Shown: positions 1 to 9,106, counted from the stretch's first letter. The stretch is 37,643 nucleotides of DNA from an uncultured Acidobacteriota bacterium (GCA_902826795.1 CADEGD010000044.1:1-37643), one strand, 5' to 3'. Numbers and translations: made by a program. The notes: generated by a model not told the origin, from the letters alone.

Positions 1-622
1 CCTCTGGTGTCGGCACAACCGGAGCGGCTGCGTTTACATCGACGTTAGCGTTCGCATCTGCCGATGGTGATACGTTAGCGTTAACATTCGCGTTCGCGTC
101 CGGGGTTGGTGTAGGGGCAGGAACGAGCTCGACCTTGTTGGGATCGTCGAGTGCCGGCTCTGCAGATGCTCCGCGAAGCATTGCCAAAAATGCGAGCGAT
201 GTCGAATCCGGCGACCAGCGGATCGTATCCGGAAAATGTACGGCCATCAGGTCCGACGTAACTTTTCTTAACACCTTGCCATCCGCCGTGTACATATCGA
301 GCCGAAATTCCGAGGGCAGGTCAGTCGACTGATGATAGACAACGGCGACTCGTTTTCCGTCAGGCGAGGTAACGGTTCGGTCGACGATCTCCTCGATGCG
401 GTTTTGGTCGAAGTCAGCCTGAACGGCAGCGTTACGTTCTTCAGCTCCGGACTTTTCGGTAGTCTCCGGCGGCGGAATATCCGGTTCGTACCGAAAGTTC
501 AGCCGCACGGCCGGAACGTCTTTCAACGAAGCCGGCAGTCCGCCGCCGCCCGGCATCTTCTCAGTAGAGCAAGCGGCGATCAGCAGGAATGCGGCAAGAG
601 CGAAGACGAGCTTATAGTTCAC
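1..622 (-). CDS. Putative lipoprotein with WD40/PD40-like segments (3' end outside window)
   Basis: The reading frame is open from a GTG at 622 to the window edge (about 207 codons), so the C-terminus is missing. The N-terminus is a lipoprotein signal: a Lys near the start, a hydrophobic stretch, then a lipobox ending IAAC with Cys18. Two short segments (TSPDGKRVAVVYH and IRWSPDSTSLAFL) look like PD40/TolB-type beta-propeller strands. A Pro/Ala/Asn linker (PDANANVNANV, then ADANANVDVNAA) follows near residues 170-200. The GTG overlaps the end of the upstream M61 peptidase gene by 11 bases, so the two are probably co-transcribed and coupled. The Shine-Dalgarno is weak (AAAAG only). The exact function is unknown; an envelope-anchored propeller protein is the inference. 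Confidence 0.72.
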   Translation of the reverse strand, partial: MNYKLVFALAAFLLIAACSTEKMPGGGGLPASLKDVPAVRLNFRYEPDIPPPETTEKSGAEERNAAVQADFDQNRIEEIVDRTVTSPDGKRVAVVYHQSTDLPSEFRLDMYTADGKVLRKVTSDLMAVHFPDTIRWSPDSTSLAFLAMLRGASAEPALDDPNKVELVPAPTPTPDANANVNANVSPSADANANVDVNAAAPVVPTPE

Positions 623-2483
623 TTTTGAAATACTCGCGATAGAGTTTGCGTTGCTGTTCGGTCGGCGAATCGACCGGAGCGAACGAATATTCGGTCCGCA
701 GATTGGCGCCCAGGACGAAATTGACATCGCGGATCTTGTCGAAGCGGAACAGTGTCAAGCGGACGGTATCGCCCGGTTTTTTATCGGCAATGTAGGTCTG
801 CATGAACTGGCTGCTTGCCCGATAACCGTCGATCGCGACAATCTGATCGCCGTTGTTCAATCCCTGTTCGTATGCGGGAGTTCCGGCGGTTACCGTGCGG
901 ATCGTGAGGCGTCCGGCTTCCTCGGCGGTGTCGGCACCGATATAAGCGCGATTGCGGCCGGGCTGCGTGACCTCGACCTTGATACCGATCCCAGCCATGA
1001 TACCGGCGTAATCGATCTCGGCCTCGCCTGCGACATACTTGTCGAAGAAATCCTGAAGGCTCTTGCCGGCCATCATCTCGGAAGCTTTCTGAAAATCGGC
1101 AGGACTGTAGTTACTATTCTTTTTGTAGAACTCGTCGTATAGGTATCGCATTACATCGTCGAGTGACTTAGCACCGTTGGACGCACTGCGGATCGTAAGG
1201 TCGAGCATCATGCTTACGATCTCGCCCTTGTCGTAGTAAGAGATCTGGTTGTTAGCCGAGTTTTCATCTTGACGGTAATACTTGATCCAGGCGTCAAGGC
1301 TAGCTTCTTCGAGGCTGGTTTCGAAGCGTCCGGGGCGGTTCTGAAGTTCGGTGATCGATCCGGCCTTGGCGTTGAGTATCTCGTCCGCCGATGTAAGCCC
1401 AGCCCTGCGAAGGATCACGCCTTCATAGTAAGAAGTCGTCCCTTCGGCTACCCAGAGGAGCTTCGTGTAATTCTCGCTCTCGTAATCGAACGGGCCGAGA
1501 GCATCCGGGCGAATCCGTTTAACATTCCAAAGGTGGAAAACCTCGTGAGCGACGAGCGAAAGAAACGCGCGGTAACGTGCTGCCGGCTTAAAGCCGAAGC
1601 GATTCCATTGCAACGCTGTCGAATTCAGATGCTCGAGTCCGCCGCCGCCGCGCGTGTTTACGATGATCAGGTAGTCTTCGTAGGGTAGCTCGCCGAAGAT
1701 CTTGTTGCCCTCTTCGAATATCTTTGCTGCATCGCGAGCTATCGCTTTGAGGTCGTAATTGCCGTCGCCGGTTATGACGACGCGATGTTGTTTGCCAAGC
1801 ACTTCGAAGGAGATCTCGTTGAAGTTGCTGACCTCGAAGGGCGAATCGTAGAGAACGTCGAAGTTCGGAGATCGAAACGTATTGGTTTGTCCCGCGACCT
1901 TCGGCAGGCCGGTCGCGACCTTCCAATCACCGAACGGGTTGACCTTGACCGTTGAAGCCGCGGCAAGCTGGCCTTTCGGAAACATCAAAAGCGCTCCGTT
2001 GTTCCAGAACGCGTGCTCGTCGTTTAGCTCATTGGTTCGGACGGTAAGCTCGTTTGAATAAACTCGGTATGTCACGACGAGTTCGCCGGCTCCTTTCGAA
2101 TCGACCTGCCACGTGTTCTTGTTGATCTTTCGCCAGCCGAGGGACTTGCCAGCCGCGTCCTTTACCGCAAAGTCTTGCACGTGTCGGGCGTATTCGCGGA
2201 TCAGATAGCTGCCCGGCGTCCAAACCGGCATCTTTAGCTCGGCCTTGTCCGGCATTTGGCTCCACTTCATCCGCATCTCCACCTCGAGCAGATGCGTCGC
2301 CGGCTTAGACATCGAAACCGTATACGCGATGTCGGGCGTCGACGCCTGCGTTTGCGCCGGCCTCGGATTTCGGCTTGGCCGTTCTTGAGCTGGTGTTTCT
2401 TTTGACATAACCGATAGAAGTGCCGCGGCAAAAAACGTGAGAACCGTCAGGCTCCGAAGGCGCGAAAGGTGTGTGGTTTTCAT
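612..2483 (-). CDS. M61 family metallopeptidase (glycyl aminopeptidase-like) with C-terminal PDZ domain
   Basis: This is a secreted or periplasmic zinc peptidase of 623 aa. The GGGGLEHLNST motif (about residue 280) and HEVFHLWN (about 313-320) are the M61 signature; HExxH supplies zinc ligands and the catalytic Glu. A beta-rich N-terminal domain precedes the catalytic domain. A PDZ domain (about 530-600, with PAYEQGLNNGDQIVAIDG) closes the protein. An in-frame ATG exists 84 bases further upstream, but the ATG at 2483 begins a clean signal peptide (MKTTHLSRLRS, then a hydrophobic core). A promoter-like pair at 2506-2533 lies between the two ATGs, so 2483 is preferred. The gene is divergent from the MFS gene and overlaps the downstream lipoprotein gene by 11 bases. 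Confidence 0.9.
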   Translation of the reverse strand: MKTTHLSRLRSLTVLTFFAAALLSVMSKETPAQERPSRNPRPAQTQASTPDIAYTVSMSKPATHLLEVEMRMKWSQMPDKAELKMPVWTPGSYLIREYARHVQDFAVKDAAGKSLGWRKINKNTWQVDSKGAGELVVTYRVYSNELTVRTNELNDEHAFWNNGALLMFPKGQLAAASTVKVNPFGDWKVATGLPKVAGQTNTFRSPNFDVLYDSPFEVSNFNEISFEVLGKQHRVVITGDGNYDLKAIARDAAKIFEEGNKIFGELPYEDYLIIVNTRGGGGLEHLNSTALQWNRFGFKPAARYRAFLSLVAHEVFHLWNVKRIRPDALGPFDYESENYTKLLWVAEGTTSYYEGVILRRAGLTSADEILNAKAGSITELQNRPGRFETSLEEASLDAWIKYYRQDENSANNQISYYDKGEIVSMMLDLTIRSASNGAKSLDDVMRYLYDEFYKKNSNYSPADFQKASEMMAGKSLQDFFDKYVAGEAEIDYAGIMAGIGIKVEVTQPGRNRAYIGADTAEEAGRLTIRTVTAGTPAYEQGLNNGDQIVAIDGYRASSQFMQTYIADKKPGDTVRLTLFRFDKIRDVNFVLGANLRTEYSFAPVDSPTEQQRKLYREYFKSEL

Positions 2484-2505
2484 AGGATTCCGAGTAAGTG
2501 ATTTG

Positions 2506-2533
2506 ATTCTACTACGTCCGCAAACTTTGCTAA
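2506..2533 (-). promoter_or_regulatory. Probable sigma-70-type promoter of the M61 peptidase gene
   Basis: On the minus strand, TTAGCA (2533-2528) is followed after 16 bases by TAGAAT (2511-2506). The predicted start of transcription, near 2499, leaves a short leader before the ATG at 2483. It supports that start over the in-frame ATG at 2567. Confidence 0.4.
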
Positions 2534-2593
2534 AATTTCCGCGATCTTTTAGGTGCTTGCCGAACACCCCTCTGCGTGTGAAACTCGATAAGA

Positions 2594-3853
2594 ATGCCGC
2601 GTTACACGACGACGAATACTAGCGACAAGCTGCTCACACCGCCGCTGATCATCATTCTCGTGACGGTCTTTATCGACCTGATCGGATTCGGGATGGTGAT
2701 CCCGATACTTCCTTTCTACGCCGAAACAACGCCTTATAACGCAACGCCGTTTGAGATCGGGCTGCTGTTTTCGATCTATTCGTGGATGCAGTTTTTCTTT
2801 TCTCCGATACTCGGGCGGCTTTCGGATAGGTATGGGCGTCGGCCGGTGCTGCTTGTAAGCTTGATCGGTTCAGCGGTCGGATACTACCTAATTGGTATCG
2901 CGGGAAGTCTCGCTCTCGTATTCGCAGGACGCATTATTGGCGGTATCACGGGCGGAAACATCTCAACGGCTCAGGCCTATATCGCCGACGTAACGACTCG
3001 TGAAAACCGGGCGAAGGGAATGGGATTGTTCGGCGCGATGTTCGGCCTCGGCTTTATCCTCGGGCCGGCCCTTGCAGGAATTTTGAGTAAATACGGCGTG
3101 CATGTGCCGTTCTACTTTGCTGCGGGACTGTCGCTGACGAACGCGATAGCGCTCTACTTTATCTTGCCCGAGACTGTGAAACCCGGCGGCGTCGAACAGT
3201 TTGGACCGCGGCGGAACCGCTTTGTCGAACTCGTTGCGTCGCTGCGAGAGAAGGTTTTCGGGACGGTGAATATTGTCTACTTCTTGCTAATCACAGCGTT
3301 CTCGATAATGACTTATGCATTCGTGTTGTTCACTGCATATCGATATGGCTACAACGCCGAGCAGAACGGCTATTTATTCGCTTTCGTGGGCCTGATCGCG
3401 ATCATCGGGCAGGGTTTTCTTTTTCACACACTGGTAAAAAAGATCGGCGAGACGCGGCTGACGGTGATCGGGTGTTTATTAATGGCGGCGAGCCTGGCTG
3501 TATTCCCATTCCTCGGGCCGTCAATGGGCGGTTTAACCGCGCTCCTAATTACGACGACGTTTCTTTCGATCGGAAATGCTTTCGCGTCGCCGTCACTTAC
3601 CAGCCTGGCGTCGAAGATCTCGCCGGAAGATCGTCAGGGCGTGTCGCTAGGGATCATGCAATCAGGTGCGAGCCTTGCCCGGGCAATCGGGCCGACCGTG
3701 GGTGGGCTACTTCTGAATAACGCCTTAAATAAGGTCGATGACGTGACCGTGACGCGGACGTTTTGGACGGCGTCTTTGGTAATGTTCGTTGCGATGGGTG
3801 CGGCGATCTATGCGGTAAAGATAGTTCGCGATCATCAGCCGGTATCGGCTTAG
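2594..3853 (+). CDS. MFS transporter, TetA-like (DHA1 drug/H+ antiporter family)
   Basis: A 419-aa inner-membrane protein with about 12 hydrophobic segments. Family marks are the first helix ending IDLIGFGMVIPILPFY, motif A in the 2-3 loop (GRLSDRYGRRPVLL), and the helix 4-5 region (IIGGITGGNISTAQAYIADV), all typical of the TetA/MdtG branch of the major facilitator superfamily. Proton-driven efflux of a small molecule is the family role; the substrate cannot be read from sequence and tetracycline resistance should not be assumed. It is divergent from the M61 gene. Its last 4 bases overlap the end of the convergent histidine kinase gene. Confidence 0.88.
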   Translation: MPRYTTTNTSDKLLTPPLIIILVTVFIDLIGFGMVIPILPFYAETTPYNATPFEIGLLFSIYSWMQFFFSPILGRLSDRYGRRPVLLVSLIGSAVGYYLIGIAGSLALVFAGRIIGGITGGNISTAQAYIADVTTRENRAKGMGLFGAMFGLGFILGPALAGILSKYGVHVPFYFAAGLSLTNAIALYFILPETVKPGGVEQFGPRRNRFVELVASLREKVFGTVNIVYFLLITAFSIMTYAFVLFTAYRYGYNAEQNGYLFAFVGLIAIIGQGFLFHTLVKKIGETRLTVIGCLLMAASLAVFPFLGPSMGGLTALLITTTFLSIGNAFASPSLTSLASKISPEDRQGVSLGIMQSGASLARAIGPTVGGLLLNNALNKVDDVTVTRTFWTASLVMFVAMGAAIYAVKIVRDHQPVSA

Positions 3854-6828
3854 CCGACCGCTCGATGTCGGATCCTTGAAGCGACGGGGAACGAAAGCAT
3901 AAAGGTAGTTCCGTTGCCGTTCTCGCTGAAAGCTTCGATCGTTCCGCCGTGTTCCTGCACAATGCCGTAGCTAACCGCAAGGCCGAGTCCGGTTCCGTTG
4001 CCCACGCCCTTTGTGGTGAAGAAGGGGTCGAAGATCTTGCCGAGATTCTCCGGAGCAATTCCCTGACCGGTGTCGGTAACCTCAATCTTCACTTCGTCGC
4101 TGTCAACAAGATGGGTCCGCAGGGTTATCCTGCCGGTACCGCCAGTCATCGCGTCACGAGCATTCAAGATGAGGTTAGTAAATATCTGTTGCAGCTTTCC
4201 GGCATTTCCGAACATCGGAAGCATTTCATCCGAATAATCCTTTACGATCTCGATGTTCGATTTGCGTATCTGCGGTTCAAGCAATTGAAGAGTGTCGTCA
4301 AGCAGGCGGTTGATGTTTACTTCGGTCGATTCGGTAACGCTGCCGATACGCGAAAAGTTAAGTAAATTGCTTACGATGTTGCTTGCCCGGTCCGTCTGCC
4401 GCTGCATCTTCTGAAGCAGTGCATGTTTCGGGTCGGTTTCCGGCACCATTCCCAGCAGCATCTGAGTATAGCTAGAAACGCCGGTTAGCGGCGTGTTCAC
4501 TTCATGAGCAACGCCGGCCGCGAGAAGGCCGATGCTCGATAGCTTTTCACTCTGCTGAAGCGTTTCTTCAAGCTTGATCCTCGAGGTGACATTTTCGAGA
4601 ACGACGATCGCGCCCGATTGCGAATTAGTGACCGAACGCAGCGGAGCGATCGCTACGTTCAGCATCAAAGACTTACCTTTCGCATCGGTCGCGTGCATCT
4701 TGTACGCGTTGCGGATCTCAGTCAAATGCCATTTCGATTTGCCGAGGATGTTGCTCAGATTGTAGGCAAATCCCTCATCGAAAACCTGCTCGAACTGCTT
4801 GCCGACAACCTCGTCGCGGGCCATTCCCATCATGTCTTCAAAGGTGGAATTGCACCGCGTGATCTCGCCGTGCTCGTCGACCGCCAGCAGCCCGACATTG
4901 ACCGATTCGACGATCGATTCGTTAAATTCTTTGAGCAGCGAAAGCTCGTCCGTTTGACGTTTTTGCTGTTGGTAGAGACTGCTGTTCTCGATCGCAACGG
5001 CGATGTAGCCCGAAACGGTCTTCAAGATCTCAAGGTCTTCTGAAGACAGCAGAGAACCGTCTTTCGCACGGCCGAGGCCGATCACAGCGACCATCTTGCT
5101 GCGGACGACACATGGAACGTAATAGTGCAGCTCCTGCCGGACGAAGTGGCGATGGCCATTGCTATTTCCGTTAACGCTGGTCGGCGCGATAGAAGTTTCG
5201 GGGTCGGCTACTTCAAGCTCGTCGGCGCGAACTATTCCTTGCTCGGCCGACTTCTGGCGGATCATCTGCTTGAAGTCTGCGGGAATCCGATAGCTGTCGC
5301 TCAGGCCGACAGACTTTGCGATCTTGTATTCGCCCGGCCGGTCGTCGTTCTCGGTAAAAACCGCTAGCTTCTCAACGTCCAGCACCTGTTGAAGCCGTTC
5401 GGTCAGGCCGTCGAGCAGCGGATCAATTGCCGTGCTCGCCGAAAGCGTTCGGCCAAAATCGAGCAGGCCGCTGCGCAGGTCATATCGCGTGCCATAGAAA
5501 TATCGCTCGACCCGCTCCTGCAGAAAGTTCTTCAGCGGTTCACTGAGCATCACGATCGCGGCCATTGCGACGACTGCGATGAGAGCTCGAAGCGTTATCT
5601 CTGTCGTCGACAGGTCGCTGCCGACGGCGAGATAGACGAGTCCCAAGGCGACCGCGCCGATCATCATCGCGATCAGGATCGTGGTCGATGCGTAGACAAG
5701 AGCCCGGCGTACGACGACATCGACATCCATCAGGCGGTATCGAACAACGGAGTGGCCGAAGCTAAGCGGTATCAACGCGAGCGGCAGCGTAGTCAACGCG
5801 ACGGTAAAGGTATCGTCAGGCAGGTAAACGAAGCGGCGAGCGATATGAACACCGACGATCGGGATTACGGACAGCAACGTTCCGAGCATCGCCCACTTCA
5901 AACGCTGACGCACAAGCGGCTGAGCGCTTGTGAAGAAACGCCAAAGCAGAATCGCAGAACCGAACGTAATGCCCGCAACGAAATGGAACAAAAGGACCCG
6001 ATTGAGAACAGGAACGATACCATTTGCCGCTACAAAAAGGTTCATCGCCGTTCCGGCCGAAGCGGGCAAAACCAGCGGAAGAAGATAGATGGCGAGCGAC
6101 GTCAGCGACAGCAGCACAGCCGGAATGTATAGCGCGTAGGTCTTCCAGTGTTTTTCGTCCAGCACCTGACTGCGAACCGGATAACGAAGGCAAAAATGCG
6201 CGAATATCGGGACGAAGAAAGCAAGGGCCAGGTCGTCTATCAGGCCGACTGCTGCGTCGATATCCTGTTCCAGCCCCAGCGAGTGATAGACGTGAAACAC
6301 GAAAGCGACGAGGCAAAGTGTTGCGAAATGAAGTACGAACGGTGAACGGCTGCCCTGTTTGAACAACACGAATATCCCGACGCCGAGCCACATGATTCCC
6401 ACGATCGCGAGAAAGACGATCGAGGGCGTCCAACGGGGCAGCGAGTCTAGATTACGGAGGTCGGCAAAGTAGATGTTGTTCGAGAAAGAGTAAGGTTTCT
6501 CGATCTGATAAGTGAGGGTGCCGCCGATGCCGGCCGCGTCAAGATACATCGGCACATCGGCTAACGAAACTACCGGATCAAGCGTTTTGCCGTCCAAGCT
6601 GATGCTAAGAAGCTTGTCGCCGGAAGAGATCCCTGCCCGCGATCCTGCCAGCCCGGGGACGACCTTGTCCGCATAGATCCCGTCCGCCCGCTGAGTCCAC
6701 AACACGCCGTCAGCCGGAGGCAGGGCGCGCGATGCCCTTTGTGACAGGTTCAGAGCACCGCCGGCAACGAGCAGCACGGCGAAGACCAGCCAGATCAAAC
6801 TCCAACTTGTAAGGACCTTTCCCTTCAT
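3850..6828 (-). CDS. Large membrane sensor histidine kinase (TM-PDZ-like-TM bundle-GAF-PAS-HisKA-HATPase)
   Basis: A 992-aa sensor kinase. Order of parts: TM1 (about 8-28); an extracytoplasmic PDZ-like domain (about 50-110, with AGSRAGISSGDKLLSI); some eight or nine further TM helices (about 133-430); GAF (about 460-620); PAS (about 635-745); HisKA with phospho-acceptor His775 in AAGVAHEVNTPL; and an HATPase domain with N-box Asn889, DTGQG at 919-923 and GTGLGLAVS near 945. All catalytic boxes are intact. The TM/PDZ/TM-bundle front and the sequence YRLMDVDVVVRRALVYAS recall Bacillus ComP and related kinases. No response regulator is adjacent, so its partner is elsewhere. It overlaps the convergent MFS stop by 4 bases. 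Confidence 0.92.
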   Translation of the reverse strand: MKGKVLTSWSLIWLVFAVLLVAGGALNLSQRASRALPPADGVLWTQRADGIYADKVVPGLAGSRAGISSGDKLLSISLDGKTLDPVVSLADVPMYLDAAGIGGTLTYQIEKPYSFSNNIYFADLRNLDSLPRWTPSIVFLAIVGIMWLGVGIFVLFKQGSRSPFVLHFATLCLVAFVFHVYHSLGLEQDIDAAVGLIDDLALAFFVPIFAHFCLRYPVRSQVLDEKHWKTYALYIPAVLLSLTSLAIYLLPLVLPASAGTAMNLFVAANGIVPVLNRVLLFHFVAGITFGSAILLWRFFTSAQPLVRQRLKWAMLGTLLSVIPIVGVHIARRFVYLPDDTFTVALTTLPLALIPLSFGHSVVRYRLMDVDVVVRRALVYASTTILIAMMIGAVALGLVYLAVGSDLSTTEITLRALIAVVAMAAIVMLSEPLKNFLQERVERYFYGTRYDLRSGLLDFGRTLSASTAIDPLLDGLTERLQQVLDVEKLAVFTENDDRPGEYKIAKSVGLSDSYRIPADFKQMIRQKSAEQGIVRADELEVADPETSIAPTSVNGNSNGHRHFVRQELHYYVPCVVRSKMVAVIGLGRAKDGSLLSSEDLEILKTVSGYIAVAIENSSLYQQQKRQTDELSLLKEFNESIVESVNVGLLAVDEHGEITRCNSTFEDMMGMARDEVVGKQFEQVFDEGFAYNLSNILGKSKWHLTEIRNAYKMHATDAKGKSLMLNVAIAPLRSVTNSQSGAIVVLENVTSRIKLEETLQQSEKLSSIGLLAAGVAHEVNTPLTGVSSYTQMLLGMVPETDPKHALLQKMQRQTDRASNIVSNLLNFSRIGSVTESTEVNINRLLDDTLQLLEPQIRKSNIEIVKDYSDEMLPMFGNAGKLQQIFTNLILNARDAMTGGTGRITLRTHLVDSDEVKIEVTDTGQGIAPENLGKIFDPFFTTKGVGNGTGLGLAVSYGIVQEHGGTIEAFSENGNGTTFMLSFPVASRIRHRAVG

Positions 6829-7047
6829 CGCGTGGACAAACTACCGCATCGGAATAAACACGCAAGCATTGTTCCAACCCCGCGACACTTTTGACCGACT
6901 ATAAGTCATTAAGGCGGAAAGCTTTAGGACGATCACTACCGCGAACTTTTTTCGGATCGCCCTGTGAAATCCATAAATCTATGAATCAATCCAATAATTC
7001 GGAGAATGGCTTAAAGCTTTGAAAGACAAGGAATAGCGGATGCGACT

Positions 7048-8751
7048 CTAAAATCGAACGAGGATGCCGCCGCGAAGGGTTCGGCCATGGCCGGTCAGCT
7101 TTACGCCGCCGTCATCACCGTTGATCGCCGTTTGGAAATCGAAGATGTTGCGTGCATCAACGATAGCCTGGGCCTGAATCGGAAGGCCGAGGGTCGGAAG
7201 GTTTTGCGTAACCAGGACGCTCATGCTCGGGTCATAGATCGCGAGCTTGCCCTGAAACGGATCGATCGCAAACACCGTAGCGTCCGGCGAGAGGCGAAAT
7301 ACGGTCTTGATATTCGTTCCGGTCTTGAAGTCCGCATCGATCTGGCCGAAGAACGATTGGAAGAATCCGGTTTCGAACAGGTCGGACGGATTTGAAATGC
7401 CGTTCGGCGAAAGGCTCTGGCCGCGGCCGAAGCTGTAACCGGCTTTGGTGCTGATGCGGCCGTTGATTCGGCGGCTGTAAACCAAGCTCAGGCCTTGAGA
7501 AGAGCCTTGCTGATTGCCGGTGAATTCATCAACCGTAAACGAAGCATTTGCGAGAGGCATCGAAGCAACCCCAACCCCGCGTGCAAAGGTCGTATCGGCG
7601 AAGAAATTCAGATCAAGGCTTGAGCTATTGTCTAGAACCCGCTCAAACCCGATCTCGAATCGGCTCGACCGGTTCATTACCGGCTTGCCGTTCTCGATAT
7701 AAACATCTTCTATCGCGATCGGTTCGCGGAAGATTACCTGAGCATCTTCGAGAGCTATCGCCCTAGACCAATCCTTGTCTTCCGTCTGCGTCGTGAAAGC
7801 GCTTCGCAGACGCGTCTTCGAGTTTATGTCGTACTGAAAGCCGAGCCGCGGGCTAATAGCAAAGTCGTTACCAGCGCCGAAAAATCTCGCGTAATCGAAG
7901 CCGTAAACAAGCACGACGCCCTCGCGGACCTTCCATTCGTCGGTGGCCTGAAGAGAGACCTGATTAAGCGTCTCAAAGCCCGAATCGCGCTGGACCTTCG
8001 CGAGTTTTCCGATCGAAGTATTAACCCTGATCTGATGCGTATCGTTCGGACGGAACCTCGCCTGAGTCTCGAATCGCTGCGGAGCGTTCGACCCGGCTCC
8101 GGCCTGAGCGGCTAAAACGAGTTCGGCATTCTCGGTAACGGGAAGGAACGTCGCAAAGTTTACGCCGACGAAATTTCCTTCGGAGGAATTGGCGAAGTAT
8201 GTTTCCGTAACCGTCTGCGACTTGCGGTCGGCTTCCGGACTTACGGTCTCCGCGCCATCCGCTTCGGCGACCACTTCTTCGCCTTCAGAGTTCTGATATA
8301 TCGACCGGCTCAAAACCGATGCGCGTCGAGTCCATTTCGGATTGTTGCGGTCGAGGCGTTTCTCGGGAAGCGTGTTGCCGCTGCCGGCTCGTTCGAGTTT
8401 GAAACCGTATGTAAGTTCGGAAGCACGCTGCGCGTCAACCTCAGCAATCGTAGAGGGGTTGAAGCCCTGAGCGACCGCGAGTACCGTGTAGCGGCCAGGC
8501 GTGATGCGGGCGAGGAAACTGCCATCCTTTGCCGATTGAACTTGCTTAAGAAGCGTCGCGGTTCCAGCTTTGAAGATCGCTATTGTCGCATCGGCAAGCG
8601 GCCCGCCGTCCGTCCGGACGATGCCCTTGATCACGGCGACGCCGGTTGTTTGCGCGGTCGCCGGCGTGATGCCCGCAACGATCACGGCAAGCATCGGCGC
8701 CAAGGCCAATACGGCACGCATAGCAAAGTTTTGATCAAGGGAACGTCGCAT
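7048..8751 (-). CDS. Outer-membrane beta-barrel protein with N-terminal carboxypeptidase-regulatory-like domain
   Basis: A 567-aa exported protein. A signal peptide ends near ATAQ (residue 34). Residues about 38-115 form a CarboxypepD_reg-like beta-sandwich (GIVRTDGGPLADATIAIFKAG and GSFLARITPGRYTVLAVAQGF). A charged linker follows, then about 380 residues of alternating strands resembling the barrel of a TonB-dependent receptor. The chain ends GGILVRF with the terminal Phe typical of BAM substrates. Unlike the usual 1000-residue acidobacterial TonB receptors it is short, and I see no plug domain or TonB box, so active transport is doubtful. It stands alone between a 219-base spacer (6829-7047, where I see nothing convincing) and the tRNA region. 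Confidence 0.75.
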   Translation of the reverse strand: MRRSLDQNFAMRAVLALAPMLAVIVAGITPATAQTTGVAVIKGIVRTDGGPLADATIAIFKAGTATLLKQVQSAKDGSFLARITPGRYTVLAVAQGFNPSTIAEVDAQRASELTYGFKLERAGSGNTLPEKRLDRNNPKWTRRASVLSRSIYQNSEGEEVVAEADGAETVSPEADRKSQTVTETYFANSSEGNFVGVNFATFLPVTENAELVLAAQAGAGSNAPQRFETQARFRPNDTHQIRVNTSIGKLAKVQRDSGFETLNQVSLQATDEWKVREGVVLVYGFDYARFFGAGNDFAISPRLGFQYDINSKTRLRSAFTTQTEDKDWSRAIALEDAQVIFREPIAIEDVYIENGKPVMNRSSRFEIGFERVLDNSSSLDLNFFADTTFARGVGVASMPLANASFTVDEFTGNQQGSSQGLSLVYSRRINGRISTKAGYSFGRGQSLSPNGISNPSDLFETGFFQSFFGQIDADFKTGTNIKTVFRLSPDATVFAIDPFQGKLAIYDPSMSVLVTQNLPTLGLPIQAQAIVDARNIFDFQTAINGDDGGVKLTGHGRTLRGGILVRF

Positions 8752-8832
8752 TAAACAGTTCTCAACCGCCCGTTAAAGAACAGCGGCTGAGGTCATCTGG
8801 CTGAATTTGGACATAGTCCGAGCAACTCTCGT

Positions 8833-8861
8833 ATTTTCGAGGCAAAAATCAATGGTGTCAA
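8833..8861 (-). promoter_or_regulatory. Possible promoter of the outer-membrane barrel gene
   Basis: On the minus strand, a consensus TTGACA (8861-8856) is followed after 17 bases by GAAAAT (8838-8833). The -35 box is perfect and the -10 is poor. It would give a leader of roughly 75 bases before the ATG at 8751. Confidence 0.35.
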
Positions 8862-8905
8862 GCCGTAAATAGGCACCTTTGCTTAGGCAGTCAGATGCAA
8901 TTGCC

Positions 8906-8933
8906 TTGACAAAGTTTGCCTTGCGGTTAGAAT
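8906..8933 (+). promoter_or_regulatory. Strong sigma-70-type promoter of tRNA-Ser
   Basis: Consensus TTGACA (8906-8911) is separated by 16 bases from TAGAAT (8928-8933), a one-mismatch -10. Transcription should start near 8940, about 38 bases before the mature tRNA 5' end. Confidence 0.7.
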
Positions 8934-8977
8934 TAATTCTTGCCCGGTGCCGTCTCGTTGCGGCGCGGGCAAATTTC

Positions 8978-9068
8978 GGAGACGTGGCTGAGTGGCTGAA
9001 AGCGGCGGTTTGCTAAATCGTTGTACTCCAAAAGGGTACCACAGGTTCGAATCCTGTCGTCTCCGCCA
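8978..9068 (+). tRNA. tRNA-Ser (anticodon GCT), CCA encoded
   Basis: The acceptor stem GGAGACG pairs with CGTCTCC, followed by discriminator G and an encoded CCA. The D-arm begins GGCTGAGTGGC. The anticodon loop TTGCTAA gives GCT, reading AGC/AGT serine codons. A long class II variable arm (GTACTCC-AAAA-GGGTAC) and a T-arm with GGTTCGAATCC follow. Length is 91 bases. It has its own promoter upstream and a terminator immediately downstream. Confidence 0.97.
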
Positions 9069-9075
9069 GTAATTT

Positions 9076-9106
9076 GAAAGGTCGCCTTTTTGCGAGGCGG
9101 CCTTTC
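9076..9106 (+). terminator. Rho-independent terminator of tRNA-Ser
   Basis: A 12-bp stem, GAAAGGTCGCCT with AGGCGGCCTTTC, pairs with a single G-U and a short T-rich loop, and is followed by TTCGTTT. The T tract is modest. It lies 7 bases after the CCA and separates the tRNA from the DUF421 gene. Confidence 0.7.

Noticed and set aside
2484..2567. Longer start for the M61 peptidase gene
   Set aside because: The extension has no signal-peptide character and lies across the likely promoter; the ATG at 2483 begins a proper signal peptide.
5389..6132. Plus-strand reading frame of 247 codons
   Set aside because: It lies wholly inside the histidine kinase gene on the other strand, is full of Arg/Gln/Asp runs and matches no domain, so it is a shadow frame.
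6829..7047. 219-base spacer as a possible small gene or RNA
   Set aside because: Only a 13-codon frame at about 6981 and no hairpin with a T tract or ribosome-binding site; nothing supportable.
8978..9068. tRNA-Ser as an attachment site of an integrated element
   Set aside because: No integrase gene, no direct repeat of the tRNA 3' end seen downstream, and flanking genes look like ordinary chromosomal genes.
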